Assembly (NCBI GenBank): GCA_963816155.1
Contig: CAWFJE010000002.1
Span: 372,001-436,000, forward strand
Origin: JAXGXJ01 sp963816155
GTDB lineage: Bacteria > Actinomycetota > Thermoleophilia > RBG-16-64-13
Direction of reading: 5' to 3'
DNA length: 64,000 bases
The notes below the pieces were generated by a model that was not told the DNA's origin, searched no databases, and worked only from the letters and a program-made list of their open reading frames with translations. Made by a program: the position numbers and the translations under genes. Position 1 is the stretch's first letter. Each line of letters opens with the position of its first letter. Shown piece after piece: positions 34,354 to 42,758 of the stretch.

Positions 34354-34402
34354 AAGCCGACGCGGGGAATCGAACCCCGGACCTGCTCATTACGAGTGAG
34401 CC
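34354..34402 (-). repeat. tRNA-Thr 3'-end direct repeat (right copy, within intact tRNA)
   Basis: This is the 49-base segment shared with 31171-31219. The distance between copies is 3183 bp. The intact tRNA lies at this end, so the islet sits on the 3' side of the tRNA gene, the usual side for tRNA-targeting integration. Confidence 0.9.
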
Positions 34403-34427
34403 GCTCTGCCATCTGAGCTACGTCGGC
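34355..34427 (-). tRNA. tRNA-Thr (anticodon CGU)
   Basis: The 73-nt cloverleaf has acceptor stem GCCGACG/CGTCGGC (perfect), D stem GCTC/GAGC, anticodon stem GCTCA/TGAGC with loop CTCGTAA (anticodon CGT in DNA, reading ACG), T stem CGGGG/CCCCG with loop TTCGATT, and discriminator T. CCA is not encoded. It serves as the attachment locus for the adjoining islet. Confidence 0.96.
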
Positions 34428-34573
34428 GTGGGGAGCCGAAAGTTTATAAGGTCGGCACGCGCCTGACAAGCGCCCGAGTGAGTCGTCCCTGACGGTCCAG
34501 CCTGATCGCACCCCGGTTGCCACGCACCACACCGGCGGTATCCGACCCAGGGAAACTCTGCTCCGGCAGGCTT

Positions 34574-35878
34574 CTAGTCTCCCGAGCCTCCGCCTGCCGC
34601 GCCTCCGCCTCCGGCGCTCTGACCGTCGCCGCCCCCGCCACCTGGCGCGCCCTGGCCGCCACCCGGACGCCGTGGCCTCCGCCGGCGCCTGGATTTGCGC
34701 TCGCCGCTCGGGGGCTGATCGCCGCTACCGCCGTCTGCGGCACCGCCCTGCCGGGGCTGAGCGGACTTCTCGCCGCTCCCTCCGCTGGTGGTGCCCGCCG
34801 CTGCACCGGCGCCGTCAGGGCCCGAACCGGCCGAGCCCTTGCCCCGCCGTCCCCGGCTGCGACGTGAACGCGCGCGCCGAGACTTGCCTGCCTCGCCCTG
34901 GTCGGTGCCGTCGCCTTGGCCGGCGGCAGACATGGCCGCAGTCATCGCCGCCGCCACGGCGGCCTGGGGTGCTTCGTCGTCGTCATCCGTGGGTATGAGG
35001 CTGAAGTCGAGGACCGGATACTCACCCGGCCGCAGGGCCTGCTCTTCCTCGATCGGCGGCGTGAACACGAGCGTGCCGTCCTCCTGCACCTCACAGTCGG
35101 CCAGCCGGAGATCCGCGGAACCGCCCTCCTCCATGCGCACGGTGATGGACTCCTTGGGGACGTTGAACCCCGTGATGACACTGTTCCCGGCCGGGGTCAC
35201 GACCTTGGTGCCCCGAGGCGGAGCCTCCTTGCGAAAGCGGACGTATTGCTCTTGCTCGTACTTGAGGCAGCACATGAGGCGGCCACAAAGACCCGATATC
35301 TTGATGGGATTGAGGGGCAGGTTCTGCTCCTTGGCCATGCGGATGGAGACAGGTTCGTCGTCTCCGGGGAAGAGCGTGCAACACAGGTGGCGGCCACAAG
35401 GCCCCAGACCCCCCACCATGCGTGCTTCCTCGCGCGCCCCGACCTGCCGTAACTCGACGCGCATATTGAGTTCCTTGGATAGATCACCCACCAGGGCGCG
35501 GAAGTCTACACGCTCGTCGGAGTAGAAGTTGAAGGTGATGCGCTCGCCCCCGAAGGAGATGTCGGCGTTCACCAGCTTCATGTCGAGTCCATGGGCCTCG
35601 ACGAGCTCGCGGCACTTGGCCATGGCCTCCTTGCGCATGCACTGACTGCAGGCCTGGGCCTCCAGATCCTCTGCGCCGGCGACGCGCACGACCTTCTTGA
35701 GGGGAGCGGGGAGCGTGGAGTCCTCGACGTGGTGGGTGGGTTCGACCACTTGGCCGATCTCAGACCCCTTGCTCGTCTGTACTATGACACGGTCTCCTCG
35801 GGCCAATTCCAGCCCGGCAGAATCAAAATGATAGGTCTTGGTCCCATCTTGGAACACGACCCCTATGACATCGGCCAC
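34574..35878 (-). CDS. PSP1 domain protein (YaaT/RicT-like)
   Basis: This 434-aa cytoplasmic protein has a PSP1 core at about residues 1-275. Its paired Cys motifs CGRHLCC and CGRLMCCLKYE are those of YaaT/RicT, which in Bacillus forms an Fe-S-containing complex affecting RNase Y and phosphorelay. Residues ~310-434 are a low-complexity Arg/Ser/Gly/Pro tail with a basic RKSRRRRRPRRPGGG patch, probably nucleic-acid binding. The GTG start (35876-35878) overlaps the holB stop by 16 bases and uses AAGGAGG 10 nt upstream. The tmk-holB-yaaT order is conserved in Firmicutes and some deep actinobacteria. Confidence 0.9.
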   Translation of the reverse strand: MADVIGVVFQDGTKTYHFDSAGLELARGDRVIVQTSKGSEIGQVVEPTHHVEDSTLPAPLKKVVRVAGAEDLEAQACSQCMRKEAMAKCRELVEAHGLDMKLVNADISFGGERITFNFYSDERVDFRALVGDLSKELNMRVELRQVGAREEARMVGGLGPCGRHLCCTLFPGDDEPVSIRMAKEQNLPLNPIKISGLCGRLMCCLKYEQEQYVRFRKEAPPRGTKVVTPAGNSVITGFNVPKESITVRMEEGGSADLRLADCEVQEDGTLVFTPPIEEEQALRPGEYPVLDFSLIPTDDDDEAPQAAVAAAMTAAMSAAGQGDGTDQGEAGKSRRARSRRSRGRRGKGSAGSGPDGAGAAAGTTSGGSGEKSAQPRQGGAADGGSGDQPPSGERKSRRRRRPRRPGGGQGAPGGGGGDGQSAGGGGAAGGGSGD

Positions 35879-36999
35879 TGAATCAGGGCCTCCTTAATAC
35901 TTCGAAACATGTCCCCGATGGCGCATCGGGCATCAACATTATAGCGGAGCCGTTCCTGAGCCTCCCGCACCGCCAGTACGGCGCTCGTGTAGCCCAGTAG
36001 GCGCTCGGGCCGGGCCGCCGCCCGCAGATCTGGTAGCCGGTCCTGGTTGAGCACTGCCGCGTCCGCTCCGACGGACACGGCCGCCAAGTCTCGGTACCAG
36101 CCGGCGTAGGTACGCGTCACGGCGCTGAGCCCTTGGGTGGCAAGACGCCGCTGTTGGCGCTTGAGCTTCTCGTCATGGCGTTTCTGCAACCAGTTGCGGG
36201 TGCGGGCGTCCCCCGCCCATTCCAAGGCCTGGCGGAGTTCGGCGTCCAGTTTGGCTTCCCGCTCAGCCGACCGGCCATCGACGGTGGCGAGCACATCGTC
36301 CAGGGCCACCTCGGCGTCCCATAAGCTGCCTTGGGGCAGATCGCGGGCCAGGTCGAGGAGCAACGTCCTTTGCCGGCGGGCATCCTCCGAAGCGGCCAGC
36401 TCCCGAGCATAACTCAGGCTTCCCCCGGCCACCCGAGAGAGAAGCTCTGCTTCGGCGGCGGGTAACCCCGCGCGCCGGCGTAGGTCGGCGATCATGGCCG
36501 GCAGAGGCACGGGGCCGAAGGACACCGACTGGCAGCGCGAGACGATGGTGGGCAGCAGCCGCTCGGGTCGATCGGTGACCAGGATGAAGAACACGTGTCC
36601 GGGTGGCTCCTCCAGAGTCTTGAGAAAGGCGTTGGCCGCATCCACGTTGAAACTGTCGGCCTCCAGGAAGACATAGACTTTGGCGCGCGCCTCGAACGGA
36701 CGATAGACGGCATGCAGGTTGATCGTGGCGATCTCTTCCTTGCGGATGAAGTTGCCCTCCGGAGCCACAATCTCGACATCGGGATGGAGGCCGTCCTGCA
36801 CCCGTTTGCAGGTCATGCAGGTACCGCACCCCGAATGTGGACAGGCCAGACCGGCGGCAAAAGCCAAAGCGGCTTCCGTCTTGCCCACCCCGGGCGGACC
36901 GAGCAACAGGTAGGCATGGGACGGCCCCTGCTCGAGCGCGCGCTCAAGGATGGACACCGCCATGTCCTGCCCCACTATGTCTGCGAACAAGGCCCGCAC
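35863..36999 (-). CDS. holB: DNA polymerase III subunit delta'
   Basis: This 378-aa clamp-loader AAA+ subunit has Walker A GPPGVGKTEAALAFA, four zinc-binding Cys in CPHSGCGTCMTC, a Walker-B/sensor region with TLEEPP, and the C-terminal helical domain. It helps load the beta clamp at the replication fork. The GTG start (36997-36999) has GAGGAGA four to five bases upstream. It follows tmk by 15 bp and overlaps the psp1 start, so the three are one transcription unit. The Walker A site is intact here, although many delta' subunits have lost it. Confidence 0.93.
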   Translation of the reverse strand: MRALFADIVGQDMAVSILERALEQGPSHAYLLLGPPGVGKTEAALAFAAGLACPHSGCGTCMTCKRVQDGLHPDVEIVAPEGNFIRKEEIATINLHAVYRPFEARAKVYVFLEADSFNVDAANAFLKTLEEPPGHVFFILVTDRPERLLPTIVSRCQSVSFGPVPLPAMIADLRRRAGLPAAEAELLSRVAGGSLSYARELAASEDARRQRTLLLDLARDLPQGSLWDAEVALDDVLATVDGRSAEREAKLDAELRQALEWAGDARTRNWLQKRHDEKLKRQQRRLATQGLSAVTRTYAGWYRDLAAVSVGADAAVLNQDRLPDLRAAARPERLLGYTSAVLAVREAQERLRYNVDARCAIGDMFRSIKEALIQWPMS

Positions 37000-37014
37000 G
37001 GCGTCTCCTCGGAC

Positions 37015-37716
37015 CTAGTGACTGAACAATTCGAACTCTTCCTCGACCGCCGCGCGCACCCGGGCCTGGACCTCGCCCTCGTCGCCCCGGGCGTCCACGC
37101 GACGGATGCGATACGGATGCAGGAGCAGGAGTTCCTTGAAGCCCTCACCCACCCGCCTGTGGAAGTCGTCGTCTTCAGCTTCGAGGCGATCGGGCACAGC
37201 CGCCACGCGGGTCGCGCGGACGGCGTCCTCGAGATCGAGAAGGAGGGTCAGATCGGGAAAGAGACAATCCGTGGCCCAGACGTTGAGCGTGGTGATGTCA
37301 TCGATCCCCAGTCCCCGCCCAAAGCCCTGATACGCGAGTGACGAGTCGATGTAGCGGTCGCACAGCACCACCTGACCGTCCTTGAGAGCGGGCCGGACGA
37401 CCTGCTCCACGAGATTGGCCCGCGCGGCCGCATACAGCAAGGCCTCAGCCCGGGCCGACAGGCCGTGATGACGGGGATCGAGCAACACCTGCCGCACAGC
37501 CTCTCCTAAAGGGGTCCCGCCGGGCTCGCGGGTCAGCAAGACCACATAGCCCTGCTCCCGCAGACCGGCCGCCAGGAGTTCCATCTGGGTCGACTTGCCG
37601 CAGCCGTCGAGACCCTCGAACGTGATGAACAGACCCTTGTAGCCACTTCCCATACCCGCCAGGACCGACTCATCCAGGCCGGCGTCCTCAGGAAGCGGAG
37701 GCAGATCGGTTCCCAC
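37015..37716 (-). CDS. tmk: Thymidylate kinase
   Basis: This 233-aa protein phosphorylates dTMP to dTDP. P-loop FEGLDGCGKST (about residues 33-43), TREPGGTPLG (dTMP site) and DRYIDSSLAYQG are all present. The ~25 N-terminal residues before the first strand are extra compared with typical ~205-215-aa TMKs; a start at the internal ATG (MGSGYKGLFITFEG) is possible. It follows topA by 13 bp and precedes holB by 15 bp. Confidence 0.93.
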   Translation of the reverse strand: MGTDLPPLPEDAGLDESVLAGMGSGYKGLFITFEGLDGCGKSTQMELLAAGLREQGYVVLLTREPGGTPLGEAVRQVLLDPRHHGLSARAEALLYAAARANLVEQVVRPALKDGQVVLCDRYIDSSLAYQGFGRGLGIDDITTLNVWATDCLFPDLTLLLDLEDAVRATRVAAVPDRLEAEDDDFHRRVGEGFKELLLLHPYRIRRVDARGDEGEVQARVRAAVEEEFELFSH

Positions 37717-37729
37717 GGACGCCTCCCCG

Positions 37730-39976
37730 TTAGTCCTCGGCGCCGGTCGACGTGGTGACCGCAGCCGCCTTCTTCGTGGTCGTCTTCTTGGCGACGGTCT
37801 TCTTCGTGGTCGTCTTCGCCGTCGTCTTCTTCGCGGGAGCCTTCTTGGCGGTGGCTTTCTTCGCCGCCGTCTTCCTTGCCGGCTTCACCGCCGTCGCTCC
37901 CTCACCCTCGCCGGCAGCCAAGCTCTTCGCCGCCTGTGCCGCCTTCTTCTCCCGGTATTCGGCCTTGGTCGGGCATTCGGGGTCGAGGCATAGGATCCAG
38001 GGGCGGCGACCGCCCAGTATCTTCACCTTGGGACTGCCGCACTGCTGGCACACATCCCCGGTGCTGATCACGTCCCCGCGCTGGGGCAGGGGATAGGTCT
38101 GGTCGCAATCCGGATACCCTTCGCAGCCCACGAAGCGCTTCTTGGTGGCCTTGGAGCGGATGATGCGGATGCGATTGACCCCGCATTTGGGACACTCCCC
38201 CAAGATACGGTCGTCGGTGATGCCCTCGAAGATCTTGGCCGCCACCTGCTCCTTGTTCTGCTCGAGAGAGCTGTAGGCCTGCCGCAACAGATCACGTGAG
38301 ATGGTGACCACCTGCTCCTTGGTGAGATCGCGCTCGGAGATGAGATCCATATCCTTCTCGAGCTGGGCCGTCATCTCCGGAGAAGCGATGCGAGGCGCGA
38401 ACTCCGTCAAGGCCTCGGCCATCTTCATGCCCATCTCCGTCGGCTCGATGGGGTTCCCGTGCACGTAGCCGCGATCGTACAGGTTCTGGATAATGGCGTG
38501 ACGCGTGGCCTTGGTCCCCAGATTGTGCTTCTCCATTAATTCGATAAGCGGGCCCTGGCCATAGCGAGATGGAGGCTGCGTCTCCTTGCCGTCCAGTTGC
38601 TTGTCGATCAGTCGAACCGAGTCGCCGGTCTCCAGCAGTGGCAGCTCGGAGTCCTTCTGACGGCTGTAGTGGTAGAAGTCGAGCCAGCCCGCGCTCACCA
38701 CCCGGTTGCCTCGGGCGAAGAAGGGTTCCCCGGTCAGCTCGAGATCGACGCGATTGGATTCCATCACGGCGTCGTCGGCCAAGGTGGCCATGAAGCGTCG
38801 GGCGACCATTTCGTACAAGCGCCATTCGCGATCGCCAAGGTCGCGGCGCCGCGGAGCCCCCGTGGGGTAGATGGGCGGATGGTCGGTGGTCCGCTTGTTT
38901 CCCCGACTGGGATGAAGAGCCGATTGAGCCAGCAGACGGCCGGCCTCAGGCCCAAACTCCCCCTGAGCCAGTATCTCCAAGGTCTCACGGAGATCGAGAG
39001 ACGTGGGATAGACGGTGTTGTCGGTGCGTGGGTAGCTGATGTGCCCCGCCATGTACAGATCCTCGGCGATGCGCATGACCGCCGCGGCGCTGTAGCCCAG
39101 AGAGGTGGCAGCGCTGGTGAAACTGGTGGTGTTAAAGGGAGCGGGACGAGGCACCTTTCGTTTCGTCTGTTTGACGGCGGTGACGAGAGCCGCGCCGGCC
39201 AGCTTCTGGAACACCGCTTCGGCTTCCGCCTGATCCAAGAAACGCTCTTTCTTGTGCACCGCGGAGAAGATCTGTCCATCGGCATCGAGGTCGACCTTCA
39301 CCACCCAGTAGGGCTCGGAGACGAACGCCCGCCGCTCCAACTCACGCTGCGCTACGAGCACCAACGTGGGCGTCTGCACCCGGCCCACACTGAGGAAGGA
39401 GCTGCCCAGACGTGATGTGGCCAGGGAGACGAACCGAGTCAGCGTGGCTCCCCATATGAGATCGATGTCCTGACGGGCCTCGCCCGCCCAGGCCAGGGGT
39501 TCGGAGAGGTGATCGAGTTCAGAGAAAGCCCGCTTGATCTCTCCGGGGGTCAGAGCCGAGAACCGCGCCCTACGCACTCCCCGCACGAGGCCGGGATTCT
39601 CTTCCAGGACCAGATTGAGGGCCTCCAGACCGATCAGCTCACCCTCGCGGTCGAAGTCGGTGGCGATGATGAGAGCCGACGCGTCGACGGCCAACTTGCG
39701 AATGGCCCGTACCACCGACTTCGCCGTCTCGGTCTTGACCAGAGGCGCGTCGATGAGGGCCTTGGGCTCGACCTTGCGCCACTCCGAGAACTCGGGAGGG
39801 AAGTCGACTTGCACGACGTGCCCCTTTAGACCGACGGCGGTGCTTTCCCCGCCCTGCTCGTCGGTGAAGCTGTAGAAGGGGATCTTCATGAAGGCGTCTT
39901 GTTTGACCCCGTTGCTGGAGAGGATCCCCGCGATCTTCTTCGCGGCGTCGTTCTTCTCGGTGATGATCAGTCGCAC
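37730..39976 (-). CDS. topA: Type IA DNA topoisomerase I with Lys-rich tail
   Basis: The 748-aa protein has a TOPRIM domain at residues ~1-150 with LIITEKNDAAKKIAGIL and DFDREGELIGLEAL. The catalytic Tyr is in HISYPRTDNTVYP. Two C-terminal zinc ribbons follow (CPKCGVNRI...GCEGYPDC; CQQCGSPK...CLDPECP). The last ~50 residues are repeated Lys/Ala/Thr (KKATAKKAPAKKTTAK), like the basic tails of actinobacterial TopA. It relaxes negative supercoils. The opening LIITEKNDAAKKIA resembles archaeal-type topoisomerase I more than the LVIVESPAKAKTI of most bacterial TopA. The GTG start is at 39974-39976. It leads the topA-tmk-holB-psp1 unit. Confidence 0.93.
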   Translation of the reverse strand: MRLIITEKNDAAKKIAGILSSNGVKQDAFMKIPFYSFTDEQGGESTAVGLKGHVVQVDFPPEFSEWRKVEPKALIDAPLVKTETAKSVVRAIRKLAVDASALIIATDFDREGELIGLEALNLVLEENPGLVRGVRRARFSALTPGEIKRAFSELDHLSEPLAWAGEARQDIDLIWGATLTRFVSLATSRLGSSFLSVGRVQTPTLVLVAQRELERRAFVSEPYWVVKVDLDADGQIFSAVHKKERFLDQAEAEAVFQKLAGAALVTAVKQTKRKVPRPAPFNTTSFTSAATSLGYSAAAVMRIAEDLYMAGHISYPRTDNTVYPTSLDLRETLEILAQGEFGPEAGRLLAQSALHPSRGNKRTTDHPPIYPTGAPRRRDLGDREWRLYEMVARRFMATLADDAVMESNRVDLELTGEPFFARGNRVVSAGWLDFYHYSRQKDSELPLLETGDSVRLIDKQLDGKETQPPSRYGQGPLIELMEKHNLGTKATRHAIIQNLYDRGYVHGNPIEPTEMGMKMAEALTEFAPRIASPEMTAQLEKDMDLISERDLTKEQVVTISRDLLRQAYSSLEQNKEQVAAKIFEGITDDRILGECPKCGVNRIRIIRSKATKKRFVGCEGYPDCDQTYPLPQRGDVISTGDVCQQCGSPKVKILGGRRPWILCLDPECPTKAEYREKKAAQAAKSLAAGEGEGATAVKPARKTAAKKATAKKAPAKKTTAKTTTKKTVAKKTTTKKAAAVTTSTGAED

Positions 39977-40125
39977 CAGGCAGACTCCTCGTGGGCAGGC
40001 GTTTCAGCCGGGAAAGATAGCACGCCGTCGAAGAAACAGAGACACGTAGGAAGCATGAGTACCCGGCGGTCGGCCCCCAAGAGTCTGAGCAAGGCTCGCG
40101 GCGCCTCGGCTCCGGGAGTCGCTAC

Positions 40126-40461
40126 TCAGTTGTTGTTGATCGCGTCCGCCACCTGCGGAAAGATGGAGAAGACCCCATCGAAGCCGGTTATGCGGAAGAT
40201 CTTCAGAAGATAGGGGTCGTCGAGGACGAGCTGGAAATCACGGGCATCGGCATGTGCCCGCTGCTGACCGGCGACCAACACCCCCAAACCGGTGGAGTCG
40301 ATGAACTGCACCCGGCTCAGATCCAGCACGAACCGATCGCGCCCCTCAAGTGCCTCGGCCAGGATGTCCTTCAACTGGGGGGCTGTATAGACGTCGATCT
40401 CGCCCCCGACGTGGATGACCTTCACCCCGTCGATAGAGTCGATGGCAACAGACAGATTCAC
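40126..40461 (-). CDS. STAS-domain anti-sigma factor antagonist
   Basis: This 111-aa protein has the STAS fold: IHVGGEIDVYTAPQLKDIL, then FIDSTGLGVLVAGQ, where the Ser is the usual phosphorylation site, then a C-terminal helix (LLKIFRITGFDGVF). SpoIIAA-like proteins bind an anti-sigma kinase when unphosphorylated. No anti-sigma kinase or sigma gene is adjacent. The GTG at 40459-40461 is preferred because AGGAG lies six bases upstream; nine extra residues would be gained from an upstream ATG without such a site. Confidence 0.9.
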   Translation of the reverse strand: MNLSVAIDSIDGVKVIHVGGEIDVYTAPQLKDILAEALEGRDRFVLDLSRVQFIDSTGLGVLVAGQQRAHADARDFQLVLDDPYLLKIFRITGFDGVFSIFPQVADAINNN

Positions 40462-40519
40462 ATGTGTCTCCTGGTGCTCTGGCTCCACAGTGTGGGCAAC
40501 AAACCCGCCCCGCGGTCGA

Positions 40520-41146
40520 TCATGGAGTCGTGGTGGCGGTGGTGCTGGTGGTCGTGGGCGGCTGACTCAATTTCTCGATCTCACCGCGTACCGTGGTGGC
40601 CATGTCGCTGTTCGGAGCAAGGTCCAAGAACTTCTGCCAGGCAAGGATGGCGGCCTGCGTGTTGCCGAGCGCCTTCTGCGCCGAGCCCAGTTTCAAATAG
40701 ACGTCCGGGTTGCTCACATCCACCTCAGTGGCCTTGTTGAGCACCGCCACGGCAGCCGCATAGTTGCCCACGTCCTGGCTCATGTAGAGGTTGGCGAGCC
40801 TCATGTAGAGGTCCTTCTGCGCCGGGTCGGCCTTGAGGGCCAGCTCCAGATACGCGGCCGTCCGGACCAAATCGCCGCTCTCCTGATACACCGTGGCCAG
40901 ACCGATTAGAGCGGCCGCGTCGTTGGGATTCGCAGTCAGCAGCGCCTGGTAGGCGGCGATCTTCTCTTCTGGCGTCTGCGGAGCGTCAGGGGTCTTGTTG
41001 CCGCCGGTGAACAGTTCCGACAGATTGAATCCGGCGCCTCCCCCGTAGCCGACGCCCATGAAGAGGAAGCCCGCGGCGAACACGATGGCCAGGATCAGGG
41101 CGACCCACCTGGCCCACTTGTTGATGCGCCTTCGATCAAGCAGCAC
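40520..41146 (-). CDS. Membrane-anchored TPR protein
   Basis: The 208-aa protein has an N-terminal membrane segment (WVALILAIVFAAGFLFMGVG) followed by about three or four tetratricopeptide repeats (AAYQALLTANPNDAAALIGLA; YLKLGSAQKALGNTQAA) and a Thr/Ser-rich C-terminal tail. It is probably a scaffold facing outside the membrane or tethered to it. The GTG start follows GAGGAGA. No partner can be named from context. Confidence 0.82.
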   Translation of the reverse strand: MLLDRRRINKWARWVALILAIVFAAGFLFMGVGYGGGAGFNLSELFTGGNKTPDAPQTPEEKIAAYQALLTANPNDAAALIGLATVYQESGDLVRTAAYLELALKADPAQKDLYMRLANLYMSQDVGNYAAAVAVLNKATEVDVSNPDVYLKLGSAQKALGNTQAAILAWQKFLDLAPNSDMATTVRGEIEKLSQPPTTTSTTATTTP

Positions 41147-41338
41147 AGTATTCTCCTCATCATATAGATCCCTGGAAACCTCCGCTCCCAGGAGCTACCA
41201 CAGATGTTCCGCGGTGCGCCTGGAAGATTATGCCGCATTCCGGCGTCCGCGACTACCGAGGCGATCATCGGAGGGCATCCGCTGCCGGCGAACGGATAAC
41301 CGCCGGGGTCCCCGGTCTGAACCTTCAGTCCTCCGACG

Positions 41339-42724
41339 TCACGCCCGGAGCCCCAGTTTCCTCCTCACCGCGTCGAACGCCATCGACACGTCGGCGCTCT
41401 CAGCCGCTGGAGCAAGGGGTCGAGTCGGCCCGGCCTCGAAGACGAAACGACCCTCGACCAAGGTCGCGTTCACGTCGCTGCCGAACGCACAAGAGACGAT
41501 CAGCGCCTCCAGATCTTGTGCGCCAGAAGCGCCGTCGGGCAACCTCAACGCGGTCAGGTCGGCCCGTTTGCCGGCTTCGATGGTGCCCAATTCGTCAGCC
41601 CAGCCCAGCGCGCGGGCTCCGTCTATTGTTGCCATGCGCAGCACGTCGGCCGGCGTGAGCAACTGCGAGGCAGAGAGCCCGGTCGAGCGGCTTTGGGCGG
41701 CAGCGATCGCCGCGCGCATCTCCGCAAACATGTCTAGGCTCGCGTTGGAGGCCAGACTATCCGTACCCAGCCCCACGTGGACGCCCGCCGCCCGCAACTC
41801 GGCGACAGGGGCGATGCCGCAACACAGATGGGCGTTGGAGCGCGGGCAGTGAGCCACCCCGGCCTGGGCCTCAGCCACAAGGCGGATATCATCAGCGTCG
41901 AGATGGACACAGTGGACGGCCAGGGTGGCCGGCCCCAAAGCGCCGGCAGAGACCAGATGGGCGACCGGCCGCAGACCGGGGGCCGTCCAACGCCGGCCTT
42001 TCCACAGATTGGCCGCTTTGTAGGCTAGAGCGATGCTGCCCGACCCGCTCTCCAAGAGTTCGACCTCGGCCGGCGATTCGGCCACGTGGGTGGCCAGGTG
42101 CAGCCCTTCGCGCGCGGCGTAGCGGGCGATCTCCCTGTACAGCCTCCACGACACCGTGTAGGGAGCGTGCGGAGACAGACCCACCTCGACCAGGGGGCCG
42201 CCCACCGATTGCAGCACAGCCAAACGCTCCTCCATACGCTCCATGATGCCCGGCACGTCGGCCTCGTCGAGGCCGATGACCTCCAGGTAGACGCGGGCGC
42301 GCAGCCCGGCTTCGCCGGCTGCGCGCGCCGCCGTCCAGCCCTCGAACGATGTGTCGGCGATGCAGGTGATGCCATTACGCAGGCACTCCTCGGCCCCCCA
42401 ACGCGCGGACACAGCGTAGTCCTCAGGCGAAAGCTTCCGCCGGGTACGGAGCAGGCGCAGCATCCACTCGCCGAAGCCACACGAGGGACTGAAGCCGAGA
42501 AACGCGGAGTAGTCCAGATGACTGTGGGCGTTGATGAGTCCCGGCAAGAGGGCGCAGCCCGGAAAAGCGCGGACCTGCGCGGCGCCCGCCTGGCGCGCCA
42601 TCTCCGCGGCAGGCCCCACGGCCTGTATGCGTCCATCACAGATCAACACGGCCCCATCGGGGAAGGGAGGACCGTTGATGGGAACGATCCAATCGGCTTC
42701 GAGAAGCATGGTGCCGCTTTCCAT
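41339..42724 (-). CDS. Amidohydrolase family deaminase (MtaD/SsnA-like; candidate aminodeoxyfutalosine deaminase)
   Basis: This 461-aa metal-dependent amidohydrolase has LLPGLINAHSHLD (His-x-His), SPHAPYTVS, HVAES, VHCVHL, HCPRSN and GTDSLASN, the metal and proton-transfer residues of the cytosine/adenosine-derivative deaminase group. The gene lies 34 bp after nuoN on the same strand, so it may be transcribed with the nuo operon. Some members of this group deaminate 6-amino-6-deoxyfutalosine in menaquinone synthesis, which would fit a quinone-linked operon, but no other mqn gene is present. S-adenosylhomocysteine or methylthioadenosine deaminase remains possible. The ATG start has GGAGG upstream. 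Confidence 0.82.
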   Translation of the reverse strand: MESGTMLLEADWIVPINGPPFPDGAVLICDGRIQAVGPAAEMARQAGAAQVRAFPGCALLPGLINAHSHLDYSAFLGFSPSCGFGEWMLRLLRTRRKLSPEDYAVSARWGAEECLRNGITCIADTSFEGWTAARAAGEAGLRARVYLEVIGLDEADVPGIMERMEERLAVLQSVGGPLVEVGLSPHAPYTVSWRLYREIARYAAREGLHLATHVAESPAEVELLESGSGSIALAYKAANLWKGRRWTAPGLRPVAHLVSAGALGPATLAVHCVHLDADDIRLVAEAQAGVAHCPRSNAHLCCGIAPVAELRAAGVHVGLGTDSLASNASLDMFAEMRAAIAAAQSRSTGLSASQLLTPADVLRMATIDGARALGWADELGTIEAGKRADLTALRLPDGASGAQDLEALIVSCAFGSDVNATLVEGRFVFEAGPTRPLAPAAESADVSMAFDAVRRKLGLRA

Positions 42725-42758
42725 GAGCGTGGGCCTCCGCGGGCCGAAGCAGGCTAGG

